64,000 nucleotides of DNA from Candidatus Absconditabacterales bacterium (GTDB lineage: Bacteria > Patescibacteriota > Gracilibacteria > Absconditabacterales > Absconditicoccaceae), in assembly GCA_937923605.1 (NCBI GenBank), contig CALDTY010000001.1:82260-146259 (forward strand), written 5' to 3'. How positions within the stretch are numbered: position 1 is the stretch's first letter; each line of letters starts with the position of its first letter. The notes beneath the pieces were generated by a model that saw only the letters and a list, made by a program, of their open reading frames with translations, had not been told where the DNA came from and searched no databases. Below are positions 53,178 through 64,000 of this stretch, one piece after another. The position numbers were made by a program, and so were the translations under genes.

Positions 53178-53819
53178 TTATTTCATTAGAATCATATCTC
53201 TCTTATCAAATCTAACTTTCGCAAGAGAAGCATAAGTATCATCTGGATGCCTATATCAAACAGCGACAACAACACAACTCGTTAGAGTCTTTTCTTTTAA
53301 TCACAATATTTCATCATATTTCTTCGGGTCAAATCACTCCATTGGGCATGCATCTATACCTAATTGAGCAGATGTAGAAAGTAAAAATCACAGAGAAATA
53401 TATACTTGTTTCGTTAATCGGTCTGCGGTTTCTTCATCAGATTTACCCTCCAAGAAACCAAGTATCATTTTTTTATATCAATCCAATCCATCCAATGTCA
53501 TTCATCTAACATCTGCTATTTTTTGTATGTATGAATAAACTCGGTCAGTTCCCATATCTAAGGTCCTGCATAAAACTATTAAGTGTGATGCATCGGTAAT
53601 TTGAGCTTGGTCTCGTGAATATGGTTTTAGTTTTACTCTAACATCTTTTGATTCTACAACCACAAATCATCGACCTTGAAGTCATAGGCTTGATGGGCTT
53701 AATCTCAATGATTCCAAAAGAATATTCAAATCGGTTTCAGAAATTTTCTTTTCTGTATCAAATTTCTTCGTTGCGTATCTTCGATTCAGTTGTGATATGA
53801 GTTTATTTTGTGTTTTCAT
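53178..53819 (-). CDS. Nitroreductase family protein
   Basis: '[45 protein letters not shown]'. Confidence 0.93.
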
Positions 53820-53839
53820 GTTATAAAAATATATAAAAA

Positions 53840-54703
53840 CTAACTAAGCTCTTTCAATAAAGTTTCTGCTGCCAACTTTCCTAATTCATTAGAGGCCAAA
53901 GGACTTGCTCCTGTGATTAGCTTTCTATCAACACATACAGTCTTATCGGCCTTTGTGTTTACTATATTTGCACCTAAACTTTTTAATCTTTCACTCAAAC
54001 CCACTGGCATCTTTCCTGGCAAATAACCAATAAAGGGAGTGAAATTATCAACAGAATCTGGGAATACAGCCATATCATATCACTTATATATGAATTCTTG
54101 ATTGTCTAAGGTAGTTGAAAGTAGTGACCCTGGTCAATGACAAAGAGTGATAGTAAATAAGCTATTTTCTTTAGCCCAGTGTAAAATTTTACTAACATTC
54201 CTATCTTCTGGAAGTCCAATCATAGCACCATGACCACCTGGAATAAATACAGCTGCATATGGATCTGCATCATCAAGTGATTCCTCTACAAAATCATGTA
54301 ACTTCATAGGCTTTTCAAAGTTAGATTTGTATTCATCATACAATGATTTTACATGTGTATCCTCCTTTGGAAATGCCCACATTTCAAAAACCACTGGTTT
54401 ACCTGTAGGTGTAGCTATTTCAAAATCAAACCCAGCATTCTTAAGATGTAACATAGGCAATATTGCTTCTACTGGATGATTACCAGTAGAGAACTTTTTG
54501 CCATTCTTCATCGTCATGTTCTTTTGTTCAGTGAAAATAACAAGAATCTTTGATTTCTTTCATTGATATTTCGTGTAAGAAATATTTTCAAAATCAGTGG
54601 TACCTGAAGTTCATAGCTTGAGAGCTATTTTAGAGGGACTATATGAACCATCTGATTCTAATTGAGGAGCGATTCCTAGTAGCTTTCTTATTGTATCCAG
54701 CAT
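53840..54703 (-). CDS. DJ-1/PfpI family, Hsp31-like (HchA-type)
   Basis: 'NMTMKNGKKFSTGNHPVEAILPMLHLKNAGFDFEIATPTGKPVVFEMWAFP', 'VFIPGGHGAMIGLP', 'LFTITLCHGPGSLL'. Confidence 0.92.
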
Positions 54704-54822
54704 AGCAATATTGATAAGGTAAAAGAAGTTATCTTGCATATATCAACTAAGTTACTATTCTATACCTAGTATTCAATAGCCACTCGTTCACTAGATTACC
54801 TTTTAGTAACTTAAAAAATATT

Positions 54823-55146
54823 ATGAAAGACGCATCTTTCAAAGTACATTGAGAAGATAGTCCAATGTATAAACTTTTTGAACTACTAGGGAAGAAACGA
54901 ATTATCAATATATCATATGTGATCATGCAAGGTTGCAATTGATTCAACGAAATAAAAGATGCTATACCACAAATGAGTGGTAAGATATTATCTAATAGAC
55001 TTAAACTTCTTCAGCATGAAGGACTTATTGTTAGAGAAGTAGAAAAGGAAACTCCAATAAAGATAAGATACAATTTAACTGACTTATGAAAAAAAGTTGC
55101 TAAGAAAGTTTGTGAGATGTGAAAGATAGTTGATGCTGCAGAATAA
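54823..55146 (+). CDS. HxlR-family winged-helix regulator
   Basis: 'MYKLFELLGKKRIINISYVIMQGCNGFNEIKDAIPQMSGKILSNRLKLLQHEGLIVREV'. Confidence 0.9.
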
Positions 55147-55180
55147 TTTATGCATAAAAAAATCACCATAAAAGCAGTTG

Positions 55181-55392
55181 TGAACTATGTTTTGAGGTTT
55201 TGGAGCATAATAACAAAGTTGCGAACTTTTTTTCTCAAAGTACCCCATTACAATACTGAAGGACTACTCTCTCAAGAGTTTAAGGAGTTTTGAGAGTATC
55301 TATGAGCTGAGGTCAAAAAGAAAAGCTAGTATAGTCAGAGACTAGCTAGCTTGGTTAGTGTTGTTTATAAGGGTTCGTTAATAGAACAACCA
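55181..55392. repeat. Dispersed intergenic repeat, copy D (central block missing)
   Basis: Shares head 'ttttggagcataataacaaagttgcgaac', 'ctactctctcaagagtttaagga' and tail 'aaaagctagtatagtcagagactagctagcttgg'. Confidence 0.85.
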
Positions 55393-55394
55393 AA

Positions 55395-56564
55395 CTACAA
55401 GTTTAATTCACCACAATGAGAAGAATAGAGACTATAGGCTCAATCATTCAACCTTGTAAAAGTTAAATTCTCTCAGTCTGGTGACATAACAAACTCTTGA
55501 ATAATTTCATATCAATTAAATTCTTCTCAATCAATAACCATATAACTTTGTTTTTTATCAGAGTTAGTTCAATAAAAAACATATCTACTTAAATCATCAT
55601 TAGCCTGAAACCAAATAATAGAATGATATTTTTTGCTTTTGATATTGTTTTTTAAAATATAACTCATATCTCATTCACCAATCTCAGATATATATTTGTT
55701 TCCGTCAGCCGAAAGATATAAGTTATCTATATTATTTGAATCTTCTAAACTGTGTAGAATTCAGTTTGAATATGTCTTTCGTCAAACGTTCCGTTCATAA
55801 AAAGTTAACACATCATCTATAGATTGATAATTCATATCGTAAATTCTGTTAGATGAAGAATAAATTTTATCTCAATTCACTAAAATAACATAGTCTCAGT
55901 CAACAATTCACACTATAGCATAATCATTACTATAATTAGCAAATTTAAATGAAACTGCATCATCTAATCATTCTATATTTTTTCAATCTTTTACAATTAG
56001 CGATACTCAATCATTCTTATACTTATATGAGTAACTTGTGCCATCAAAAGAAAATCATATTCATGATACAGATTCATAAGTTCATACAACATCTCAATTC
56101 ATAATTAAAGTTCTTTCATCACCTATAGCATCTACATTCCCCGTCAAAGAAACCAACATATAATCATCTCAATTTACTGCAATTGGTGATACTCAATAAG
56201 AATTAACGAATATACTTGTATCTATGTTATCATAAGGTCATTTAACCTCATAGTCTAATAGCAAATATTCTTGACTACCTGTTCATCAAACAGCATAAAA
56301 ATGTTCGCTGTCCTCAGTAAAATCAAAAGTGGAAAGAGTATCAAAAGAATCAGTTACAGTTCAGTCAACTGATACATGTCTATCTCAGTTAGTATTTTTT
56401 CAAATAAATCAAAATCTCTTTCAAGTATTTGAGTATTTCAAATCATATATGTACTCATAACCTCAGACACACTTTTGAAAATCATAAGCAAAATCTCCTT
56501 CTTTATTAGAAAAAAATAATATTGCCAAAGCAAATAACACTACTAAAGAAATAATATATTTCAT
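55395..56564 (-). CDS. Membrane-anchored, probable beta-propeller/WG-like secreted protein
   Basis: N-terminal signal 'MKYIISLVVLFALAILFFS'; repetitive 'DGxxYxxxxxxDGxxxxVxxG' pattern. Confidence 0.6.
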
Positions 56565-57025
56565 GAACGAAGATTAGTAAATATAAATTATAATAAAAAA
56601 TATCATCGTAATATAAAGGCAAACAATACATAGATTATTTAGTTAACACAATGCCCATTCTGCAAACTAAATGACGTAAAGTATATAAGATACATAGTTT
56701 CAGAGTACAGGAAACATTAGTTCTAGAATAATTGTTTACATATATGCTCTATTATAATATATGTAAGATAAAAAAATTATAAAAAAACCACCCTAAAGGT
56801 ATTCGTGAACTATGTTTTGAGATTTTGGAGGTGAAAGGAGGGATTTTGAACATAACCTAAGAAACATCTTTAATTTCGTTAGTAGTAGTAAAAGAACCTT
56901 TACTACTGCTCTTTTCGCATTGTATATAAGAGATTTCTGAAGCAAGAAAGATATAGCTAACTGATTGACCAAGAAGCAACTAATCTACTATGATTTAATG
57001 GATTAGATAATCAAGGTAATGAGAT

Positions 57026-57568
57026 ATGAACATTACATTTATATTTATATTCAATATGAAAACAGCAAAAGGAAAATCTAGTTCTAAAATGAATGCAGTA
57101 AAACATTGATTAACAAGTAATGCTATGATTACTGACGAAGAAAAAATCATCTTTAATAACGCAAAAGATGAACTCGATAGGTTTTTCAAACCTAAATGAA
57201 TTATTGAAGAGATGTTGATTGAGAATATTGCTTTCTATTTTGTAAAACTGCAAAGAACAATCAATATTGAAGCAATGCAAGTAGTTTTACAATGAATGGA
57301 AAATGAAATAAATTATTTAAATGAAACTATGCCTAATCAAGAATATTTCTTGGAATTAGATTTATGTGAAGTTGAAAACGAAGAAAGAAACGAGAAGTTA
57401 GAAAAAATTTGAGATATAAAAGATAATATGTTAAAAATTCAATCTGGAATAATAAGTAATGATTGAATTGAAAGTTTGATTAAAATTCAAAGATATCATA
57501 CGTCTATTGAGAATAGATTATATAAGGCAATTAAGCAATTCTACGAGATTAGAAAAACTTGAATTTAA
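57026..57568 (+). CDS. Putative mobile-element protein ('NAVKHGLTS'-type)
   Basis: 'KTAKGKSSSKMNAVKHGLTSNAMITDEEKIIF' pattern familiar from phage/mobile-element small proteins. Confidence 0.5.
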
Positions 57569-57856
57569 TTTCGTTTCGTAAAAAAACTCACTAAATTATG
57601 TGAGTTCAGTATATTTCTACTAGCATTCATTATTATTTATAATATATTTTAATCATATATTAGTCGCAATATGAATGAATGACACTATATATAAAAAAAT
57701 GTGATTGTCAATCATTTGTATAAAAAAAGAAATCCCGTCTAAAGATGACGAGATTAGTAAGAGTTATAAGCGACCTTGAAAAAAGTACTAGATTTATATT
57801 ATCAAATTTACTACCATTCAAGACCTGATAATTTAATATTAATCAAATTAAATCCT

Positions 57857-59740
57857 ATGTCAAATAATAATTTACCTTTCTTTAGAGAAATATTTATATC
57901 ATCTCTTCACGAATTATTCGAATTAGACACTGAATGAATTTGTAATGGTATGTTTGAAAACAATATGTTAATTCACTTAGAAGATTTTATATCATATCTA
58001 AATGAAGATGAAGTAAGGAAAGGACAAGTCTGAGTATTGTTAGATGAACTTAATTATTTAATTGATACAGATGTGATTTTTCATAAGTACTTTAGAGTAA
58101 AGAGCAATTACATTATCAAAGATATTAGGAAAAATTTTCAAGATAACAAAAATTTAAAATTACTAGCTAATCTAAAAATATTATATGTAAATTTAAATGA
58201 AGAAAAATTTAATTATATACAATGAATATATCATTATCTTAAATTATTTTTAATCGAAGATAAAACTTGAAAACTTTGAAGTGATTTAGATAAAGAAGTT
58301 CAAGTATTAAAGAAACTCACATTAACTTTTAAAATAATACTATCAAAAAAATTCTGATACTCTAGAAATTTTTTAAAATCACGTAAAAAATTGATAAATA
58401 TCAAAGAAATTGTAAATAAAGATGTTGATTTTAGTAAAGCATTTAAAAGGCTAACTAACCTGTTGTTAAGAAATGATAATAATTATACAGTTCTCTTTAA
58501 GATTAAAGTTAAAAATCAATTCAATAGAAATAAGTTAAGTAAAGAAGATTTAAAAATTCTACTAAATGATGTATGATTAGGCACTATCGATTTATCCGAA
58601 AAAGTTTACAAGTCTGAATTTGCAAAAGATATTAAGGAAAGATTTGATGATTTTTTCCAACTTACAAATGAAGAATATATTGTTTCCGTATCTGCATTAT
58701 GAAAAGACACCCATACGGCTATACAATACGCAAATAGTGATTTTTCTGAAAAATTGAGTAAAGTAATATTGGAATTTAATGCAATGGAAATTGTTAGTTA
58801 TACATCAAATATTCTAATACGAGATTGAGAGGATAAAACGAACTATAGTTACTGGTATTTTTGACAGAAAGAATATCTTAATAGAAATTACTGAGCCATA
58901 AAACAAGTTAGAAAATTATCAAAAGTGCTTGAAAGTAAAAAAATTGAAAAACAACTAAAAAATACAATCAATAATAGTTTAAGATACTATAGATTGTATC
59001 TTAACTCTGACACGAATGAATTAAGACTATTAAATCTTCGAATTGCTTTAGAGTTAATATTCTCATCTACCAGTAATAGTGAAAGTAATTTTGGAAATTT
59101 ATCAAAGTTCTTCTCTGATTTAATACCAATGAATATGTTAAGAATACATCTTGATGAGATGAAATTTTATATTGAAAGGAAGAAGAAATACGAAGATGAG
59201 AAATACAAATTAACGGGTTATTTCTGAAAAATTCGCAACAAAATTTTAGCTAACAATCCATATAAAAACAAAAAGAAAGTCAATTCGTTAAATGGATTTT
59301 GAATATTCAAGTATCTAACTGAATGATTACTTGAAAGTGATAAAACTATGTGGCCAAAATACTATTATTATAAGTATAAAGTATTAGGTGAAATATTATC
59401 AGATAAGTCTAAAATATTTGAATTTGTAAAACTATTCGAGAGAAAATCAAAATGGATAATTAATAGAATATATAGAAATAGAAATTTCATTGCTCATTGA
59501 TGATGAAAATTACAATTTAAAGACACGTGAAACATAGAATGATTAGAATATATTTACTTACTTTTTATGGACAACTTAATAAATATATTAAGCACACCAC
59601 AATTGTCGACAATTACAAGTTTTGATACTTATTTTGATAGAACAAGAAGAAGTTATAATCACTATATTGATGGAATAAATTCAAAGAATGAAACTACAAT
59701 TAAAGATAAAAACATAATCATTCCAAGTATAATATTCTAA
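57857..59740 (+). CDS. Large HEPN-like protein (candidate defence/RNase cargo)
   Basis: About 627-aa code-25 ORF joining track ORFs 58037, 58391, 58925; C-terminal 'IINRIYRNRNFIAHGGGKLQF' matches HEPN R-x4-H; upstream 'LRLLNLRIALELIFSSTSNSESNFGNLSKFFSDLI'. Confidence 0.68.
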
Positions 59741-59749
59741 TTTCCATAA

Positions 59750-60784
59750 TTAAAGGAACATATCAACATTAGAAATCATCTATTCAATTATCTCAACAAA
59801 AGTTCAATCTGGCTTAAAGTTAGCTGAAACTTCATTCAAGACTAATGCTCAAAAGGCATTATTTCATCTGAATTTCAGATTAACACGTATATACTCTCAA
59901 TCTACATAATGAGTAGTTGATACATGTTCATAACTCTTGGGGTCATTCATTGATTGAGTGATTAAAAACTTCAACATAACATTTTCATTTGTTCTCTTAT
60001 TTACTAATTTACTTCAATTAGCTTCGCTATTTTTATATTCCTCCAATTTAACTTTACTATCTGCTCAAATTCAAATTAACAAACCAGTAATTTTTGTTTT
60101 ATCAACTCATAGCTCAACTGGTAAGTAGTTTAATGAGATATTATCTAGTCAAAGTTCTTCTACATATTGTTGTTCCTGAGTATTAATATCATCTGCTCAA
60201 ACGAACCAATCAACGATTGGAGAAGTTAAATCTTTAAAATTTCATTCAAGAAAATAATCTCAACTTAAATTTCGAATAGCATTATAATCATCAGAAATTT
60301 CAGGTTCTCGAAACGATTTTGGCTCACCAAGAATTCACTTTACTTCGTTGAAATTTTTTCATTCAATTGAAACTAAATCAAACAATACCTTTGGAATTTC
60401 TATTTCAACCTTCTCCTCTATAACTACTTCCTTAAAGAGTTCTTCTTCTATTTCATTGTCTTTAGTCTTCTCTTCTACCTGAACTGGCACTTGTTCAACT
60501 ACTTCTCATTCATTTATCTTTATATCGTTATTGTCAATTTCAGTAAGTGGTATTGAGAAAAGTCATCGAATAATCAAAATAACTCACATCAACCAAGTTA
60601 AAATCTTAAAATTTTTAGGTTCTAATTTTAATAGTACTCTCAAGGCAGAATAATGTTTTGTTGAGATTACTATAGAGAATAATATAAGTAATATACTTAA
60701 AATAATACTTCAGCTAGATAACGCAATTCAAAGTCAAAGAAGTCCTAACACTAATGAAATTAAAAATGTGATATACTTAATCAT
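59750..60784 (-). CDS. Membrane protein with two N-terminal TM segments and soluble C-terminal domain
   Basis: Code-25 ORF, about 344 aa; convergent with the HEPN-like gene. Confidence 0.6.
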
Positions 60785-60912
60785 AAATTTAAAATAAAAA
60801 ATAAAAAATTTCAAATAATATAACACTTTCTTAACAGAATTCATTATGATATTTTTAATCGTTTCAATGTCAATTTAGTTGAATTATAACAGATTTATTC
60901 TGAAAATAATTA

Positions 60913-61731
60913 ATGAATAAAACCATAACTAATTTTTTAGATATACGAGGAGATAATAAACTAGTAAATTTTTTAGAATTTAGAGAAAGTAAAACTTTTT
61001 CAGAAATAGAAAGTAGATTAGAAGCCGTAATTAAAGTGCAAACTAATGAAGTTTTCGTTGAACAAGCAGATAATCTAAGGATTGATTACAAAAACGTCAA
61101 AGATGGATATATGACAATTAAAACAAGCCAATTTCTAAGGTATCTCATTGGTCAAAATTTATCAATGTTAGTGAATTCAGAATTCTGAAAGAAACGAAGC
61201 TCAAAATTCAATAAAGTATATTTTTCTGAGAATAAATTATTAAAAAATCATTTAATCTATTACATTGCACTTTCTCTTATAAATATAGAGATAAGATTAT
61301 ACATATTAGACAATGATTTGATAAGAGTTTGTAATAGGGAGCAATACAGAAAATCATTAATAGTTGATAAAGAAAAATACTGAACAATACAATTGTGATT
61401 TAATAACATTGCACATTATACTTTTTACTGAAAAAGATGTGAAGAAATAATTGAAAGAGAATATCATCTTTCAATATGAGAAGAAAAAATTATTCGTGAG
61501 CTTAGATTGCCTAAATACACTCAGAAAAACGTTAAGATTGATATTAGATGAGATTGAACTCTGAGGAGTATGACTATCAAATGAATTGAAGAAAACTTAG
61601 ATGAATATTGAAAACTAAAAAACACAATCAGTCCAGACTGATTTATTGCACTTGATAAAGCATTATGAACACCGACTAAGATAATAATTGAAGAAAGATT
61701 TAGTCTTGATAAACCCACTCAAAAAAAGTAA
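60913..61731 (+). CDS. Hypothetical protein in candidate mobile island
   Basis: Code-25 ORF ATG to TAA, begins with track ORF 60913-61188. Confidence 0.6.
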
Positions 61732-61993
61732 CCTTAGATACCCTCCATTGTAAGGGATTTTTTCTAAAGGTAGTTCACTAAGCCCCCATCGTAGGGTTGA
61801 ACAAATAATTATTCCAAATGGAAAATGTTAAAACAATCTCACAATGAGAATATTTCTATAAACTTCTTAGTATTTTTGCAGAAATAGAATGAGATTGAGA
61901 AGAAGAGAGCTAAGCTCTCTTTTTTTCTTGAGAAAGATGTTCGATTTAATATAAGTAACATAGATAAATTACATTTATTTTGAACATTTAGTG

Positions 61994-63724
61994 ATGAGCA
62001 ATATTGAATACGTTATTTATTGCAGAAGGTCTAGTGATGAAAGTTCTGACAATCAAATTCAGTCTATACCAGACCAAATCAAACTATGTAAGGATTTTGC
62101 AGATGAAAAATGATTTACTATAATGAAAAAACCAAAAGATTTTTCAGACTTTGAAGACAGTAAACAACTACTGAATGAGAAAAATGATATAGATATAATA
62201 AATAAAAGAATTTACGAAAGCATAAAAGATGAATTTGTAATTAGAGAAAGCTGAAGTGCAAAAAAACCCGATGCTAAAGAAAGACCTAAACGACATAACC
62301 TAATGAATTGGATTGAACAATGAAAAATACTTTGACTTATAAGCTATTCACCAGACAGACAAGCTAGAAATATGCTTGATTGATGAAGAATTATCGAACT
62401 TGCAGATGACGCAAAAGTAGACCTCCAATATAAAACATTTCAGTTCGAGAATAATGCTTCTTGAAGAATGATGCTATGATTTCGATTTGTTTTCTCTAAA
62501 CAATATTCAGACAAGCTATCTGAAGATATTTGAAGATGAAATAAGACTACAATTGAAAGATGAAAATCGATGTGAAAGTACAAGTATTGATATTATAGAG
62601 ATAATGAAGATGGTTTCTACAAGCCACATAAGAAGTATTTTCCTCTAATGAAGCAAGCTTTTGATATGACTTTATATCAAAATAAATCAAATGAACAAAT
62701 TGCCGACTGGCTTAATGCAAATTGATACCTTAGAGAGTTTAAAAAAGATAATAGGAACTCGAAAGTCAGTGCAAAAAGACTTTGAGATGTCTGGAAAGAT
62801 GAATTTTATTATTGAATATATATAAATGGAGAAAATATAATTGACTTAAGAGATTGAATAAACCCCTATTATGAAGCAATGATAAACCAAGAGGAACATT
62901 GAATTCTAATGAGCAGAAGGAAAGATAAAAACAATTATGCAAAACCAAAGAAAAGACAAGAAAGATACGATGCAATAATTCCTTACATCAAGTGAACAAT
63001 AACAACTGAAGATGGTTATGCATTATCTCCATATATCGCTAACCCAAAAAGGTTTGAAGAAAAATTATCTGACCTAAAAAAGAAAAATCCAAAAACAACA
63101 CTTTGAGATATAGTTACATCAAATCAAATTCGTTGTAAATGCTCTTCTAAGCATTCTAACTTTAAATGATTTGAAATTCTTTATAGCGATATTGAAAAAG
63201 CTTTAGTTTGATTATTTTCCACAATTCAAATCAAGAATAAACATTACACAAACTATATAAACTTCATATCAAGTGAATTAGACCATCAAAGAACACAAAA
63301 CACTGAAGAGAACAATAGAATTCAACTTGCAATAAACAGAATTAAGTGAGAAAAAACAAAATATATTTCTAAACATCTACATATAAAAAATATGGATAAT
63401 GAAGAAAATAGAATTTATGAAATGACAAAAAAACAATATGACGATGAAGTTAATTTATTGAGAAAAGCTATAATAAAGTTAGATGACAGTGAGAGAAACA
63501 TTATAAAAGAGTTTGAAATCTTTGTGAAGGTATTGCAAGGAGCACCAGAATATTTTAAAAAAGCAAGTTATGTTCAAAAAAGAAAAATCACGGACTTAAC
63601 AATATCGAACATTACCATAACTGCTGAAAAACAGGTTCAATTAAAGCTTAGACCGTGATTAGAAGATATTTTTGACGCTAAAATCCTGAATGGTGGAGGT
63701 GACGGGAGTCGAACCCGTGTCTAG
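61994..63724 (+). CDS. Large serine recombinase
   Basis: 'EYVIYCRRSSDESSDNQIQSIPDQIKLCKDFADEKGF' resolvase N-terminus with catalytic Ser; recombinase domain and coiled-coil C-terminus; C-terminal 'NGGGDGSRTRV*' is antisense of the tmRNA 3' end. Confidence 0.92.
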
Positions 63725-64000
63725 AAGACATATAAAGTAAGTACTACCACAATAGTTTATGATTTACTTCCCGTAGGCTAACCTAGCTGTCACAAACAAC
63801 GCTTGGTCTCTTTTCTAGTACACATTTCATCCCCTGCACCATGGGTAGTCCTACAATAACGGTCTAGCAAGTGTAGGCTTGTGATCTAGACCTCAGTTAA
63901 CGAATCCGAAGATACGTGAGAAATTACGCAGCAAGTGCGAAGCTATTGAAAGCATTTATTCTCAAGTTTGAGTTAGCACGATAATGTGCGGTCGGTTATT
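63691..64000 (-). ncRNA. ssrA: tmRNA, 3' portion (5' end beyond window)
   Basis: Minus-strand 3' end 'GACACGGGTTCGACTCCCGTCACCTCCACCA' (T-arm plus CCA); tag ORF ending '..NAFNSFALAA' with TAA at 63924-63926. Confidence 0.9.

Overview
AT-rich bacterial window that only makes sense with UGA read as glycine (genetic code 25, as in Absconditabacteria/SR1 and Gracilibacteria/BD1-5). The supplied ORF track stops at TGA, so it breaks most real genes into pieces. I re-read both strands with only TAA/TAG as stops. The reassignment is supported inside the window: in Tex (31853-34105) TGA falls on conserved glycines (ICI-G-NGTASRE, IR-G-AINIAQRVQDPL, KVT-G-I-G-PKAYEQCA-G-FLRI). About 50 genes emerge. 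Main items: (1) a single 1296-codon ORF (13427-17317, -) joining a complete primary-type sigma-70 factor to an SF2 helicase/translocase and a long C-terminal extension, which I checked triplet by triplet and do not recognise as a described architecture; (2) a surface-anchoring module of a ~1627-aa DUF11/MopE-like repeat protein ending in LPETG (the G is a TGA codon) plus two tandem sortase-like genes; (3) an aconitase whose 67 glycines are all GGN, suggesting recent acquisition from a standard-code donor; (4) a candidate integrative element next to tmRNA with a large serine recombinase whose C-terminus is antisense to the tmRNA 3' end, and a HEPN-like cargo protein; (5) a dispersed intergenic repeat family with conserved hairpins (candidate ncRNA or non-autonomous element); (6) an AbiEi/AbiEii toxin-antitoxin pair; (7) a GGQ release-factor-domain protein whose GGQ is partly encoded by the reassigned UGA; (8) a secreted poly-Asp protein. 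Family names are from memory of motifs; no searches were run.
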